A stretch of 64,000 nucleotides of DNA from Apostichopus japonicus (GCF_037975245.1 NC_092564.1:14697984-14761983), one strand, 5' to 3'; numbered from the stretch's first letter, positions 1 to 10,193 are shown. A program made the numbers and translations. The notes: generated by a model not told the origin, from the sequence alone.

Positions 1-212
1 CGAAGTTCGGACACGCAACCTACAGTGTGGCGCTGGTAATAATTGGTGGCGCTGTTGCTCTTTCAGTAATTATAACAGACTTCATAGATCTTCGTCATTT
101 TATTGATAAATATGTAAGTAATTTCTTGCACACGGGTCATTTTGGAGAGAAAGTAACTGAAGCTTCGTACTTTTTGGTGAAATTTGGCTCTTCCTGTAGG
201 TTTTCATGGTGA
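1..212 (+). CDS. Partial 3' end of an unidentified gene, possible membrane protein
   Basis: The frame is open from the left edge (codons from base 3) to a TGA at 210-212. It encodes a hydrophobic stretch (about residues 8-26, rich in V, I, A, L, G) and then a charged tail containing DLRHFIDKY. A good donor (TAT|gtaagt) follows base 113, so the coding part may instead end there and continue in an exon I cannot see. If unspliced, the AATAAA at 518-523 would be its polyadenylation signal. I do not recognise the family and the call rests on reading frame alone. Confidence 0.3.
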   Translation, partial: KFGHATYSVALVIIGGAVALSVIITDFIDLRHFIDKYVSNFLHTGHFGEKVTEASYFLVKFGSSCRFSW

Positions 213-2400
213 AAATCGTGTATTTCTTAGGGTGCCCGAACTTCGCAGTATGGCGAACTTCGCAATACTGACTATACTATTGAATTGGTAAATGTTCATA
301 ATATTATGTAGTTAACAAGTCTTAAAAATGTTAAAATATTATTGGTATATGCGTTAGATACCGAATTTTGGTAACCAACCATATCATAGTCCATGTGCCG
401 AGGCCTTGGTAAGTACCATTATGTTGATAAGGGCAACGTAAAAACAAAAGTGGAAATATATCTATAACGAGAATAACTGCTTGAAGACGTATAAGGAACA
501 TTTTTTATGTATTCTGAAATAAAGTTTTCATTCGACTACTCAAAAATGTATATTACATGTCAACTTTACGAATTTGCGAGTAGAATCCCTGTGACAACTT
601 AATCTTACATGGTACACGGTATAGGACTGCGAATTCATCATGGTCACACATCCGGAGTCTTTCCATGCAAAGTTTTTCAATACCGCCCTTGATGTTTCCT
701 TTCGGGGAAACAATTTATAATGTAGTTTTGATCATCCCGCTCTGTTCCATCGTTTCCCTTGTAATCTTACCTACCGTATTTATAAACCTCGTCGACGTGA
801 CATCATCACTTTGCACGGTTCGAACAGGTCTTTCACTCTGACCATGCATGTATCACAGTCCATTTGTATACGAGCTTAGGCTGAGAATATTGTCAATATC
901 GCAAACTGCTTGTAACGTTTCACCGTCCTGACATAGTGCTTTGCTTTCCTGTTTTTAACTATTTTTGCATAAAAAAATACTTAGAGATCATGTTCTGATT
1001 CATAAGCATTACAATGCAATATCGCCAGTTTCGAAGTAGGATTACAACACTGTGTTGTCGTGTCAATATGTACAGTGTCGCACGTCTGCCATCACGCTCA
1101 GCTATGAACTGGGGTTTACATAGCGGCCGCGGAAGGGGAGGGGGGGGGGTGTCACATCAGAAATAAAATAAAAACATCAAAGTCGATCAAGTTAATCTAA
1201 AGTAATTAGAGAGTTCAAAATCTATAAACATGGAAATGGGTTGGTGATATTTTTAAGAGCGGGTTGGGGTGGGCTAGGGTGGGGAGGATCTTTCGAACCC
1301 AATGAATCCACCCGCCCCGGTTTGGACGGGCATGGACCTGTTGAAATTACGTCATTGCCACTTCTCTTCGTTATTGCAAATTGCACGGTTGAGTTTTTAT
1401 CCTTTTTCTATAGAGTTTTATGAACACACACCACATAGATGAATGCTATTCCATAGCCTTCTAGGATCAATGATTTAAGAGATCTTAACTTCATTATTAT
1501 TAAAACAGTAATAACGGTACATTGTTGCACAATACACCACCACACCTCCCGTCCTACCCCTTCCCCGTCACCCATGAAATTACCGACCAGAAGTTAATTC
1601 CAAATGTTTCCCAAATGTACCTGGTCGAACAGAGTCGACAAAACTAACACAATGCATGGGCAAAATACCAAACATAACACCAACCTTCAACTCCCTAACT
1701 TCCCGTCTAAAGGCCCTGGTCCAAGCTCTGCATTTATCTCTCTGGGTCATGAAATATTTCTAATATGTGTTATATCTGACAGGATTGTAGCCTGCCCGAG
1801 AACTCAGTTTCCGACTTTTTATAACTCAGTTTTAATCTCGATATAAATTTGCTGTGCCCTATACAAAGTCATCGTGTTTCCTGTGTCTTCATATTTCTTT
1901 CCTTCCTATTTACCTTGATCGTTATTTCAACTAAAATCTACTTTTTTGAGTGTACAGTTGTTGTTGTACTCCTCCCTACCCCCACCCCCCACCCCGACCC
2001 TCACCTTCCCATATCTACAAGTCTTCGTTATACTTTCTTCGAAATCTCATCATACTTTTCTGAATGCATGATTTAAAAATTGATTATGTATTGTCATAAT
2101 GTTTTTGACTTTTGGCTGTTATCTTCGTTTTGTGTAAATAATGTACTTCTGGAATAGATTGCAATGACGGGTTCACATCCGTTAATGATACCGTATGTCA
2201 AGATTAAGATCTCTTGGCCATTATAAGCAGAAGAGAGCCGGCTAGAAAATGAATGATTTATTGGTTTTGCTCTGAAAACCTTCACTGATAACCTACAGTT
2301 CAGTGTAGCTTAACATGAACCATAATCACTCATAAAACGGTATATATAAGTAACAATTGAGCACACATGAATCAAGCTCTGCTAAACATCACACCACACA
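213..2400. other. Noncoding, no gene recognised
   Basis: AT-rich DNA with only short chance frames. It contains an AATAAA at 518-523, a G-rich patch at about 1130-1150 and a G/T-rich patch at about 1260-1285. I saw no exon-like segment with splice signals. Confidence 0.5.
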
Positions 2401-2406
2401 CACATA

Positions 2407-2409
2407 CAA

Positions 2410-2445
<36 letters not shown>

Positions 2446-2474
2446 GTATATATATATATATACGTATATATACG

Positions 2475-2560
<86 letters not shown>

Positions 2561-2565
2561 AATAA
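2407..2565. repeat. (TA)n microsatellite with TATG/TACG interruptions
   Basis: About 160 bp of nearly pure alternating T and A with scattered G/C interruptions. The isoleucine/tyrosine open frames across it are artefacts of the repeat. Confidence 0.95.
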
Positions 2566-2572
2566 TGTTTAG

Positions 2573-3630
2573 TCCGTGCAGGTTACCGAGTAATAATTTT
2601 CATTTTTAATTACCTTACAAATTATTGATTACTTTGCCAATATATCATGTCCCAAATCACGTGATTTACTTAAAATAATTCTAACCAATTAACCAGTTGC
2701 TCATTTCTCATCCGAAAACAATATATCAATTCAGTACTATTTATTACAATTAGAAAGACGAAAAAAAAACATTATTGTTATAACCATTTCCGTTGGGCGT
2801 AGACAGCTACGATCGTACTCTTAATTTCCCAAATTGTTCACACGTCTGTGACCCAAATGGCGTGACAATTTATCATTGAGTTTTGGTTCCCTCCTTTCCC
2901 CCCCCCCCACCCCACCCGACCCTCTTCCATTTCCCCTCCTCCGGTGTGGACCAACGGTATCACTTGCAGTAACCTTTCGCCACCATTCTGTTATTACAAT
3001 GTTGAAACCCTTGTGTGATGCACGATCTTTTAACACATGTCTCGCTGCACCCACAATTAGTTGTTCCATTGTTTTACACACTAAACTTGTCACTTTCAAG
3101 ACCTGCCAAAGCATAGATAGAAGTTTTCAACTGGTAAATCCTACCCACCACACGATAGCTGAGATCTTGGCCTATCATGGCACTTGCAAATTTCCATATC
3201 ATGACCGTTAAGATTTTGAGCTAGAAGAGGAGCAAGTTCACCACCATCTGCTCGCCCGGAGAAATTTCAACATTAAACCAAAGGTATTCTAAAATGGTTT
3301 ATATCACCTTCGATCCTCCCTATTTTCACATCTGTACCATAAATTGTACTCTTTCACATAAAGGCAGAACAAACAATGATGGTCACTGATAAGATGCTTA
3401 AACAAGCATTACATTAGGTACTTTTACCTCTTTCCTCTGACAATGGTTAACCTTTCGAGCGGATGTACATTAATCTAATTGTGGTGCAATACCCACAGGT
3501 GAGCGATATCTTATCCAATGGAAGATACCGTAGTGTAAATGTCAAAGTAGAGGGTGCTATTCTGTTAATTTGTGGCGTGAAGATGCCGCGAGGGAGTGAA
3601 CATTCTTACTTTCCCCGTTCCTATTTTCAC
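2573..3630. other. Noncoding, no gene recognised
   Basis: Unique-looking AT-rich DNA with a C-rich run near 2900. No coding frame or splice structure is supported. Confidence 0.5.
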
Positions 3631-3960
3631 GCAGGCGCGGCGGAACGGAAAAATTATTGGGGGGGGGGGGGGGGGGCTAATGTGTGGAGACTATCAGAGC
3701 CTTATATAGAGAGAGTTGCGACAACTGAAATTTGGGCGCCATTTTGGGGCCAAATGGGCAACATACAGTATGTGTGGGAATGGACGTTCAGGTGGATAGG
3801 GGAATTTTTCGATGGCATTGTAGAAGTGTGAGCGGGATTCTGGGTTTTATTTTTGGCCTGATAATGTTGTGGTGCTTTTGGGCGCCGAGGCTGTGTAAGT
3901 AGGGCGTCGAGTGTTGAACGGGAGGGGGGGGGGGGGAGGGATTGGCTGCGCTCAAGTTCA
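3631..3960. repeat. Mosaic of transposon-like fragments with an 18-G run
   Basis: It begins with CAGGCGCGGCGGAACGG, resembling the termini of the inverted-repeat elements near 8.1-8.9 kb, then 18 consecutive G at 3659-3676. Next comes the promoter-like module also seen upstream of the THAP exon (separate entry) and another G run near 3920-3936. I found no matching right terminus, so the boundaries are approximate. Confidence 0.45.
3691..3757 (+). promoter_or_regulatory. Second copy of the TATA/CCAT promoter-like module
   Basis: AGAGCCTTATATAGAGAG, then the hairpin AGTTGCGACAACT, then GCCATTTTGGGGCCAA. The same blocks occur in the same order on the minus strand at 7784-7867, upstream of the THAP exon. 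No THAP-like or other coding exon follows this copy, so it is probably a dispersed or dead copy. Confidence 0.5.
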
Positions 3961-4294
3961 AGGGGATGAGGTTGGCACATTTGGAAGTCCAAATTCAACA
4001 GTTGATATTCTGGTACGGTAAAATTGTATTATGACTGGTTATATATCATATTGTAACACATATTGCACAGTTGCGGAATAATGTACATTCTTCCATTGTT
4101 GCCATGGTAACCAAACAAAGCCTGTGATTGGTCAAAATTGGGATTAACTGTAACTTGAGCTAGCAATGGCTGATGAAGTTGATATTTGGACATGTGACTG
4201 GAACTGACATGTTGCACAGAATCATGAAGCTAGGTCTTTGAAAATTGGTTGCTATGGTAACTAAATGGACCAATCACATCAGGTTTGGGGCGAT

Positions 4295-4432
4295 TACATC
4301 TGAATGTAATCGATTACGATTACTTGAGAATGTATGATTACGATTACGATTACAGCCTAAAGTTGAAGTAATCGATTACGATTACATTGTAATGTAATCG
4401 TGATTACAATCATGATTACATTGTGGTTACTT
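4295..4432. repeat. GTAATCGATTAC-rich repeat patch
   Basis: Overlapping copies of GATTACGATTAC and AATGTAATCG in both orientations, making a partly palindromic, low-complexity patch of about 140 bp. It resembles the repetitive ends of some DNA transposons, but no element boundary was found. Confidence 0.7.
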
Positions 4433-4439
4433 GCACAAT

Positions 4440-6430
4440 CCTCTGCATATCTGTTTAATATAACTCTCTGCCGGGAAATAGGGCAATGAAATAGGGCAAG
4501 GGAAGGGCATTTACAGTATATACGGACAAAATTGTGGAAGTATATCTAGAATTCCTACCAGGCATTACACATTTATGCCTTAACACGTTTAAGATGTGTA
4601 ACCCATAAGTCCAGTAAAAAATACAATTTAAACAGACAAAGAGTAAACAGACAAATACTAAAGTAAAACAAATGAAGATTTTCATGCAACACTTTATTTC
4701 AAATGTATGAAATACGAATAATAAATTGCAGCTGACAGGACTTTACCACCATAATATGATCCAAACTGGGTGCTGTAAGGAATTTACACTAATCTGGAAC
4801 TCACATCGCAAATATATGGTATATGTGAGTAGGATATTTCAGCGTTATGAGAACTAAGCTGCTGCTGGAATTTGAAAAGATCTACTTCAGAATATTTTTG
4901 TATGAGAGTCAGGCTTTTATCTACGAATTTTATGTCTAATAACTTGAAAAAGCTGCATCTATATACTATAGGATCCAAAAAGTCAGAAATTCTTCAAAAT
5001 ACCAATTGAGCCTCTATTACTAGGCATGGGCTTCTATTATTAATGGATAAGGTAATCGTGACCAGACAACACCCCCCGGACAACCCCTCCCCCAACAGAA
5101 GCATAAATATGTTGTCAGAAGTCGAAAATTAGAGAAGTTTTCTTTTGGGGGGGATTGCTGGGGGGGGGGGGGTGAGTTGCCCGCCAACCATGGTAAAATG
5201 CTAGGCCTAGGCTCAGTCAAATTGAATTTCCTGGGTTATGTCCTCTTTTGCTTGGAACTGCCCGGTTGTAAGAATGTGAATTAGGATCTGTATACCGTAC
5301 CTATGTATGACATGGACAAACATGATTCCTGAGCCTAATTTGGCCTATGGTTTTCAGTTGACTCTGTTAGTTTTACCTGCTACCCTCTAACAGGACACAA
5401 TGTTCTAGGAAATATTTTTACCTAGCCTACAGTGATATTTTAGTAACCTAATTTTTCAATATTATTTCATAAAAGATAGTGGAGTTCTGGACCAGTTCAA
5501 TTCAAATCATCAAGTGCAAAGCAGAATGATTAATCATTTCAATGGTCTGCCAGATCGCCACCCAAATTTTCATAAATAGTAATCCGAACAAGCTCATGAC
5601 TCAATGGAGCCAAGCAGTTTTTCATTAGGGGGCTAGGCTAGCCCTTGGTGATTTGTATTGCACACTGTGCTTCGTAGATCCCCGATTTGTCTTGCCACGC
5701 TGGAGCCTTCAATTTAAGGAATATACCCACTAAACTTTGCAGAGATATTTTTATGCACCTTATAACAGATCTCATCCCAACATCGCAACTTTCTTGATCA
5801 GAACTTGTTAAAAATAGACCATTTTCATGCCTGAAATTTATGCTGTTTTCTGTGATGTTAACTATGCGTGTATGTACACTGCACAGTGCACCATACATAG
5901 CTGTAAGGACTGTGTGGTGTAACCCACAGTCCTGGTTATCAGGGATGTACGTGCAGCCAAAAAAAACCCGGAAAACTATTCGGAGAAACCGGGGAAATGT
6001 CGTCCTAACGCATCCTACTCCTAGCTCTGAATACTTACGCACTATCGTCATGTTAGGCTAGCTCAAAAGTATATTAGCGCTCTAACACATCATACCCCTA
6101 GTTCTGACTACTTACACACTATCGTTATGTTAGGCTAGCTCCAAGTAACGAATACGTCGCAGCGAAATCCGGAATAAAAAACAGTCTCACATTTGAAAGC
6201 GATCACGAATATCGACTCTCATATGCGTATCCCGTAGATTTACCCGCTCACAAATATCACAAGCGTTATTTCCGAAACTTATGTCGAGCACCAGCAGTTA
6301 CGAATCAACGTGAATTAGGCAAGGTTTTTCAACGACAGAAATGAGCTATGGCGATTTGAAGTTCGCACGTACGCAACGATGTTCACATGGCACACACAAT
6401 GTTGTACAGTGCAATGCGATGTGTAACAGG
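4440..6430. other. Noncoding, no gene recognised
   Basis: AT-rich DNA with C-rich and G-rich runs around 5070-5175. Apart from the duplication at 6012-6142 I see no feature here. Confidence 0.5.
6012..6142. repeat. Two-copy direct repeat, about 52 bp per copy
   Basis: The segment ending in ATGTTAGGCTAGCTC occurs at about 6012-6063 and again, diverged, at about 6091-6142, separated by about 27 bp. Both copies carry CTAG(C/T)TCTGA(A/C)TACTTAC. Confidence 0.75.
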
Positions 6431-6437
6431 AAATGGT

Positions 6438-7300
6438 ATTTTAGTTTAGTTTAGTTTAGTTGAAAAAAGGATCAGGAGGGACACTTAAGTCCCCATCAAG
6501 GACCCTATAAAGAGAGGGAAAAAAAACTGAAGACACAAACACTCAGACCCGATTACAATGCTTAAAGTGCTTGTCCAAAGCATTCTTAAACCCATTGACA
6601 CTACTTGCAAGTACAACTTTCTCAGGCAAACTATTCCACTCATTCACAACCCTATTAGAAAAAAAGTTATGCCGAATATTAATCCTACTATGCGACTTTT
6701 GAAGTTTAAGACAATGACCTCTAGTACAACTACTGTTTGCAAACATGAAAAAGTCGGTAAAGGATAAATTGTCGAAACCATACACAATCTTGAAAACCTG
6801 GATCAAGTCCCCACGTAACCTCCTAAGCTCCAGTGTGGTGAGATTCAACAGTTGTAACCGCCTATAATAAGGAACCCTCTTTAAGGAACTAATCATCCTA
6901 GTAGCCCTCCTCTGGACCTTTTCAAGTACTTCCTTATCCTTAGCAAAATAAGGGTTCCAAGCCTGCACAGCATACTCCAGATGAGGCCTAACCAACTGCT
7001 TATAAAGCCTAACTACGATGTCCTCTTTCAGAAAACTGAAGTTCCTCTTGATCATACCTAAAACCCTATTACCTCTTTTAGCAGCTTCAAGACAATGTTT
7101 GGAAGGTTGCAGAGACGAGTCAATGTAGATACCTAGGTCTCTTTCAACAGAGACCTCCTGTAACTCCACACCATTTAGATTGTATGTAAACTTTTGGTTA
7201 CTACTACCAATGTGCATTACCTTACATTTATCAATATTAAAAAGCATTTGCCACCCCTGAGACCAGGAAAAAATCTTATCTAAATCCGCTTGAAATTTTA
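6438..7300 (-). mobile_element. 5'-truncated non-LTR retrotransposon (LINE), 3' end of RT ORF
   Basis: The minus-strand frame at 6543-7247 (234 residues, extending in frame upstream to about 7290) matches the C-terminal end of a LINE reverse transcriptase. Typical pieces are FNIDKCKVMHIG near the start, then DLGI, the KLV/QLVRPHLEYAVQAWNP region, and VQRRATR. The 5' end is lost at a rearranged junction (7262-7345) where a short AATCCGCTTGAAATTTT segment is duplicated. The 3' end is about 100 bp of UTR followed by a (CTAAA)n tail, read on the plus strand as TTTAG repeats at 6441-6460. Simple-repeat tails like this are typical of CR1/L2-type elements, but the exact clade is not determined. Confidence 0.9.
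6543..7290 (-). pseudogene. LINE reverse-transcriptase C-terminal fragment
   Basis: This is the intact C-terminal part of the retrotransposon ORF. The frame stays open for about 249 codons to the TAA at 6543, so the copy is fairly young despite lacking its endonuclease and most of its polymerase domain. An in-frame TAG at about 7300, within the rearranged junction, ends the frame upstream. It cannot encode an active enzyme. Confidence 0.85.
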
Positions 7301-7345
7301 TCTAAATCCTTATCTAAAAATCTTATCTAAATCCGCTTGAAATTT
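7262..7345. repeat. Short direct repeat at the LINE 5' junction
   Basis: AATCTTATCTAAATCCGCTT, continuing GAAATTTT, occurs twice about 50 bp apart, with a partial extra copy of TTATCTAAATCC between. This is the sort of microduplication left when a LINE inserts with a truncated 5' end. Confidence 0.7.
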
Positions 7346-7574
7346 TGGTTGATCGATGAGTGAAAATTGAAGTTAGCTTGCTGCAACGGGCCAGGCATTT
7401 TTGCCGCGTTGTGTATTTGATATTTGTACAATTTTGTGGAACTTTATTGGAATTAAAAAAAAAAACGGATTTCCGTAAAAATACGGAAGACTTACATCCC
7501 TGTGGTTATGGACTAGGCTAGGCCTAGTGTTACGAATCTTAGTTCATTGTACTAGGCCTAGGTGAAGTACTCAC

Positions 7575-7727
7575 ATCACAAAGTTTGTGATTGGAGTTCG
7601 CCTTCCAGTGAAGCCTGTTTACTTTTGCCTCCCATGTTTTCCTCCTATCTAGGTTTGTTGGGAATCTGAAAAGTTTTGAACCGTTTTCGGGACGATTTGA
7701 ACAGCCCCACGCTGAGCAGCCAGGCAT
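7575..7727 (-). CDS. First exon of a THAP zinc-finger protein
   Basis: The ATG at 7727 starts MPGCSAWGCSNRPENGSKLF, followed by FRFP, a conserved tryptophan (KTW) and ...HKLCD. This gives the first three ligands of the C2CH THAP zinc module: Cys4, Cys9 and the later Cys of LCD. The exon then hits a clear donor, GAT|gtgagt, so the final zinc-binding His and the AVPTIF-type box should lie in a downstream exon that I could not find in 6.5-7.5 kb. THAP domains bind DNA and occur both in cellular transcription regulators and in P-element-type transposases, so this could be a host gene exon, a captured transposase exon or a fragment. An upstream in-frame ATG at 7745 is possible, but the MPxC start is typical of THAP proteins. 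The LINE sits immediately downstream and may have disrupted the gene. Confidence 0.7.
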
Positions 7728-7783
7728 TTTGTGATGGCAGCGCATATGCTGACTGCTCGAACGTACGTTGTTGCAGAATTAGT

Positions 7784-7867
7784 TGGCCCCAAAATGGTGC
7801 CATGAGGTCACGTGATCGAAAATTCCGGGACCCGAGTTGTCGCAACTCTCTCTATATAAGGCTCTGG
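7784..7867 (-). promoter_or_regulatory. TATA-type promoter-like region of the THAP exon
   Basis: Read on the minus strand: CCTTATATAGAGAGAG (TATA-like), the hairpin GAGTTGCGACAACTC, a CACGTG E-box (TCACGTGA), and CACCATTTTGGGGCC (CCAT core as in YY1 sites). It lies about 60-140 bp upstream of the THAP start codon, a spacing consistent with a core promoter and 5' UTR. The role is inferred. Confidence 0.45.
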
Positions 7868-7925
7868 AGACTATCTAAGCGGAGCGCCACCATCGGTTGG
7901 CGCGGAGCGTACAAGAAAATTTTGG
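7868..7925 (+). repeat. Copy 1 of the CTATCTAAGCGGAGCGCCACC module
   Basis: CTATCTAAGCGGAGCGCCAC, then ATCGGTTGGCGCGGAGCGTAC and AGAAAATTTTGGG. The same module is inside the inverted-repeat elements at 8116-8513 and 53210-53997. Here it is a fragment adjoining the THAP promoter-like region. Confidence 0.85.
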
Positions 7926-8115
7926 GTTTTTTCAAACTTCCCGAGTGTTTTATGCTGCGAATACCTAGCCCTAAAATATGGGTCTCAAGCCTGCAATTTC
8001 TTAGATTGAACGAGAAAGTCTGTAAAAACATTGTAATTTGTATATTCGATGGTGTTTTAAGAGAGTAGCTATTACTCGTAGTGTACTCGCAAAGACGTTT
8101 TGAGTGTAGTAAGGG

Positions 8116-8513
8116 CAGTGGTGGAGCTAGGGGTATTGGTCGGGGGGGGGGCAAGAATGGTCTGTAGGGCGCTTTCGACACTATCTAAGCGGAGCGCCAC
8201 CACAGGTTGGCGCGGAGCGTACAGAAATTTTTTGAGTAAAGATACTCTTTAGATTGCAGGAAATTACCCTTTCCGGGCATTGCTAATTTGCAGATAAACG
8301 GAGAATAAACAGGTGTCGTCGCCATTTTGTCGGAAAATTACACCAACAGAATATGACAAATGTCAATAGGTAGATGAGAGCGCAATAAAATAGTCAATAA
8401 TCGCGAATAAGTAAAAAGTAGTGAAAAGCTGAAAAGGGCGCCAGCAGTCCATTTGAGTCCGTCAGGGGGGGGGGGTGGCATCTGCCCCTGACTGTATGGA
8501 CGCTCCGCCACTG
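8116..8513. mobile_element. hAT-like non-autonomous element with a perfect 8-bp TSD
   Basis: The left end is CAGTGGTGGAGC and the right end, on the opposite strand, is CAGTGGCGGAGCGTCC, so they form a terminal inverted repeat. It is flanked by identical 8-bp duplications AGTAAGGG (8108-8115 and 8514-8521). It contains a G-rich run near each end and the CTATCTAAGCGG module at about 8182-8232, and has no transposase ORF. The CAGTGG-type termini and 8-bp duplication are characteristic of the hAT superfamily. Confidence 0.85.
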
Positions 8514-8619
8514 AGTAAGGGGATGTTGGAGAACTGGCTGAAACGAGGCAAGTCATTGTCCTAAGACGAAGTTGTATTGCGCTTACCGGTACTCACACTC
8601 ACTGCTTCCACTTTTCACG

Positions 8620-8884
8620 GGGCGTGAAGACGCGGTTGGGGTGACAATGTGGTCTATAGCCAGGGGACGGGCCGAGGGTCCCCCCAGCATTTACTAAAAT
8701 TATTACACCTATATAGTATACGTGTACATCGGACAGATCGACAAGTATGCATTGAAAAATGGGCAGATGCACGTTTCGGAGCCTTGGTAAATATTGGGGG
8801 GGCATATCATGCATTTGCCCCCTCAACTTTTTCATTGGGGGGCTGAGCCCCCCAAGCCCCCCTCCCCCGGTTCCGCCGCCACTG
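8620..8884. mobile_element. Probable hAT-like element with an altered left end
   Basis: The right end reads on the opposite strand as CAGTGGCGGCGGAACCGGGG, a hAT-type terminus. Identical 8-bp sequences TTTTCACG flank the interval (8612-8619 and 8885-8892). The left end (GGGCGTGAAGACGCGG) no longer resembles the right, so it has been deleted or mutated. A C/G palindrome, GGGGGGCTGAGCCCCCC, sits near the right end. Confidence 0.55.
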
Positions 8885-9833
8885 TTTTCACGGTGAATGC
8901 AAGTATCCTTGCAACACAGGAAACAATGCTGGTGTTCCGTATTATTCAATATAAGACTTTTAAATAAATTGATCACGTTCAGGTACAGCTTAATTGGAAG
9001 TATCCCCTCCATCAAAGAAAGGTACCGAATAAAGAACGACCTTGGCGATTCTGTGATGTCATTTTGGGTGAATTTTTCAGTTTAGTACAAGGGTTCTCAA
9101 ATATCTGTTCTTGACGGCCTCTTTTTAAAGGTCTTGACTTCCCAATCTAGAGCAGCTATATGTTCAAACTTATTAGAAATCATTAACTACTGTCATGCAA
9201 GGTATTGCAAATAACCATTTTATTTTGTCAACACTTAAAGGGTGTGAAGACTCGCGCAAAAAGAAACGTCTAATGCCGGTAATCTGACCTAGTTTCGAAT
9301 GAGGTGTAACAGAAGTGTTAGACACCACCATCGATCCCAGAAAATACACACACACACAGCTTGCTACCATCGGTAAGTAGGCACTATTGCACAGTAGTAC
9401 ATACAGCTGCGGTCAATACCCACAGCACAGTGGACAAACGATAAAGCGATGGACATCTCAGGTCCAGCTAAAGATAACAAGGTATCACGTTTCATTACTG
9501 TACTGTCTGCATTTTGTAGCGACACGAACAAAACGTCACTTGCAAGCAACGCAAAGTTAACTTTTTCAGATGGCCGCACGTGGTTTGGGGTGAGTCTTCA
9601 ATGCCTTTAAGGCTATTTTTGTGACAAGTTGTTACAGTGACAACCCTGCAAATCCTATTTCATGGTCAGCCTAATGAGAGGGGATGTCAGGAGGGGCAGG
9701 GTAAAAGGGGATGCATATTCTCACTTTCATAATATAATTTATTTAATTTACCCATGCAAACTTGAATGCCATTTTTGTCCCGGGCCATTGCCCGACCTGA
9801 CTTTTGATGCCACTGTCACTTGATCATGTCGAT

Positions 9834-10185
9834 CAGGGGTGGGCAACCTTTTTGAATGAATGGGCCAGATATAAGGGGTGAAAACTTGACTGGGCCGCAC
9901 CTAACCAACGACCTGCTGTTGTCTTCAAACCTTTGATTCCGAGGACTTTCAAGCAATAGGTGTGTGTACTTTATCCGTATTCACAAAAACAATTGATAAT
10001 TAATGGTGATAATAGGCCTACCGGACAGCATCGTTAGTGCCGATAAATTCTAAGCAGGTAGCTCGTGTTTTGTGATGATGTAAAATAGATTGATTTTCTT
10101 TCTTTCTCTTGAGACATCTCATGGGCCGCAAAAAAATCACCAGCTGGCCGCATGTGGCCAGCAGGCCGTAGGTTGCCCACCCTTG
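9834..10185. mobile_element. hAT-type MITE with CAGGGGTGGGCAACC termini
   Basis: The left terminus CAGGGGTGGGCAACCT and the right terminus (opposite strand) CAAGGGTGGGCAACCT form inverted repeats. The flanks are ATGTCGAT (9826-9833) and ATGTAGAT (10186-10193), an 8-bp duplication with one mismatch. The interior has the GGGCCGCA and GGCCGCATGTGGCC palindromic stretches common in such elements. There is no coding capacity. Confidence 0.85.
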
Positions 10186-10193
10186 ATGTAGAT

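Noticed and set aside
2357-2572. Tyrosine/isoleucine-rich ORFs
   Set aside because: Translation of a (TA)n microsatellite.
6441-6460. Telomere-like TTTAG repeats
   Set aside because: Only four units at the 3' end of a LINE; it is the retrotransposon tail.
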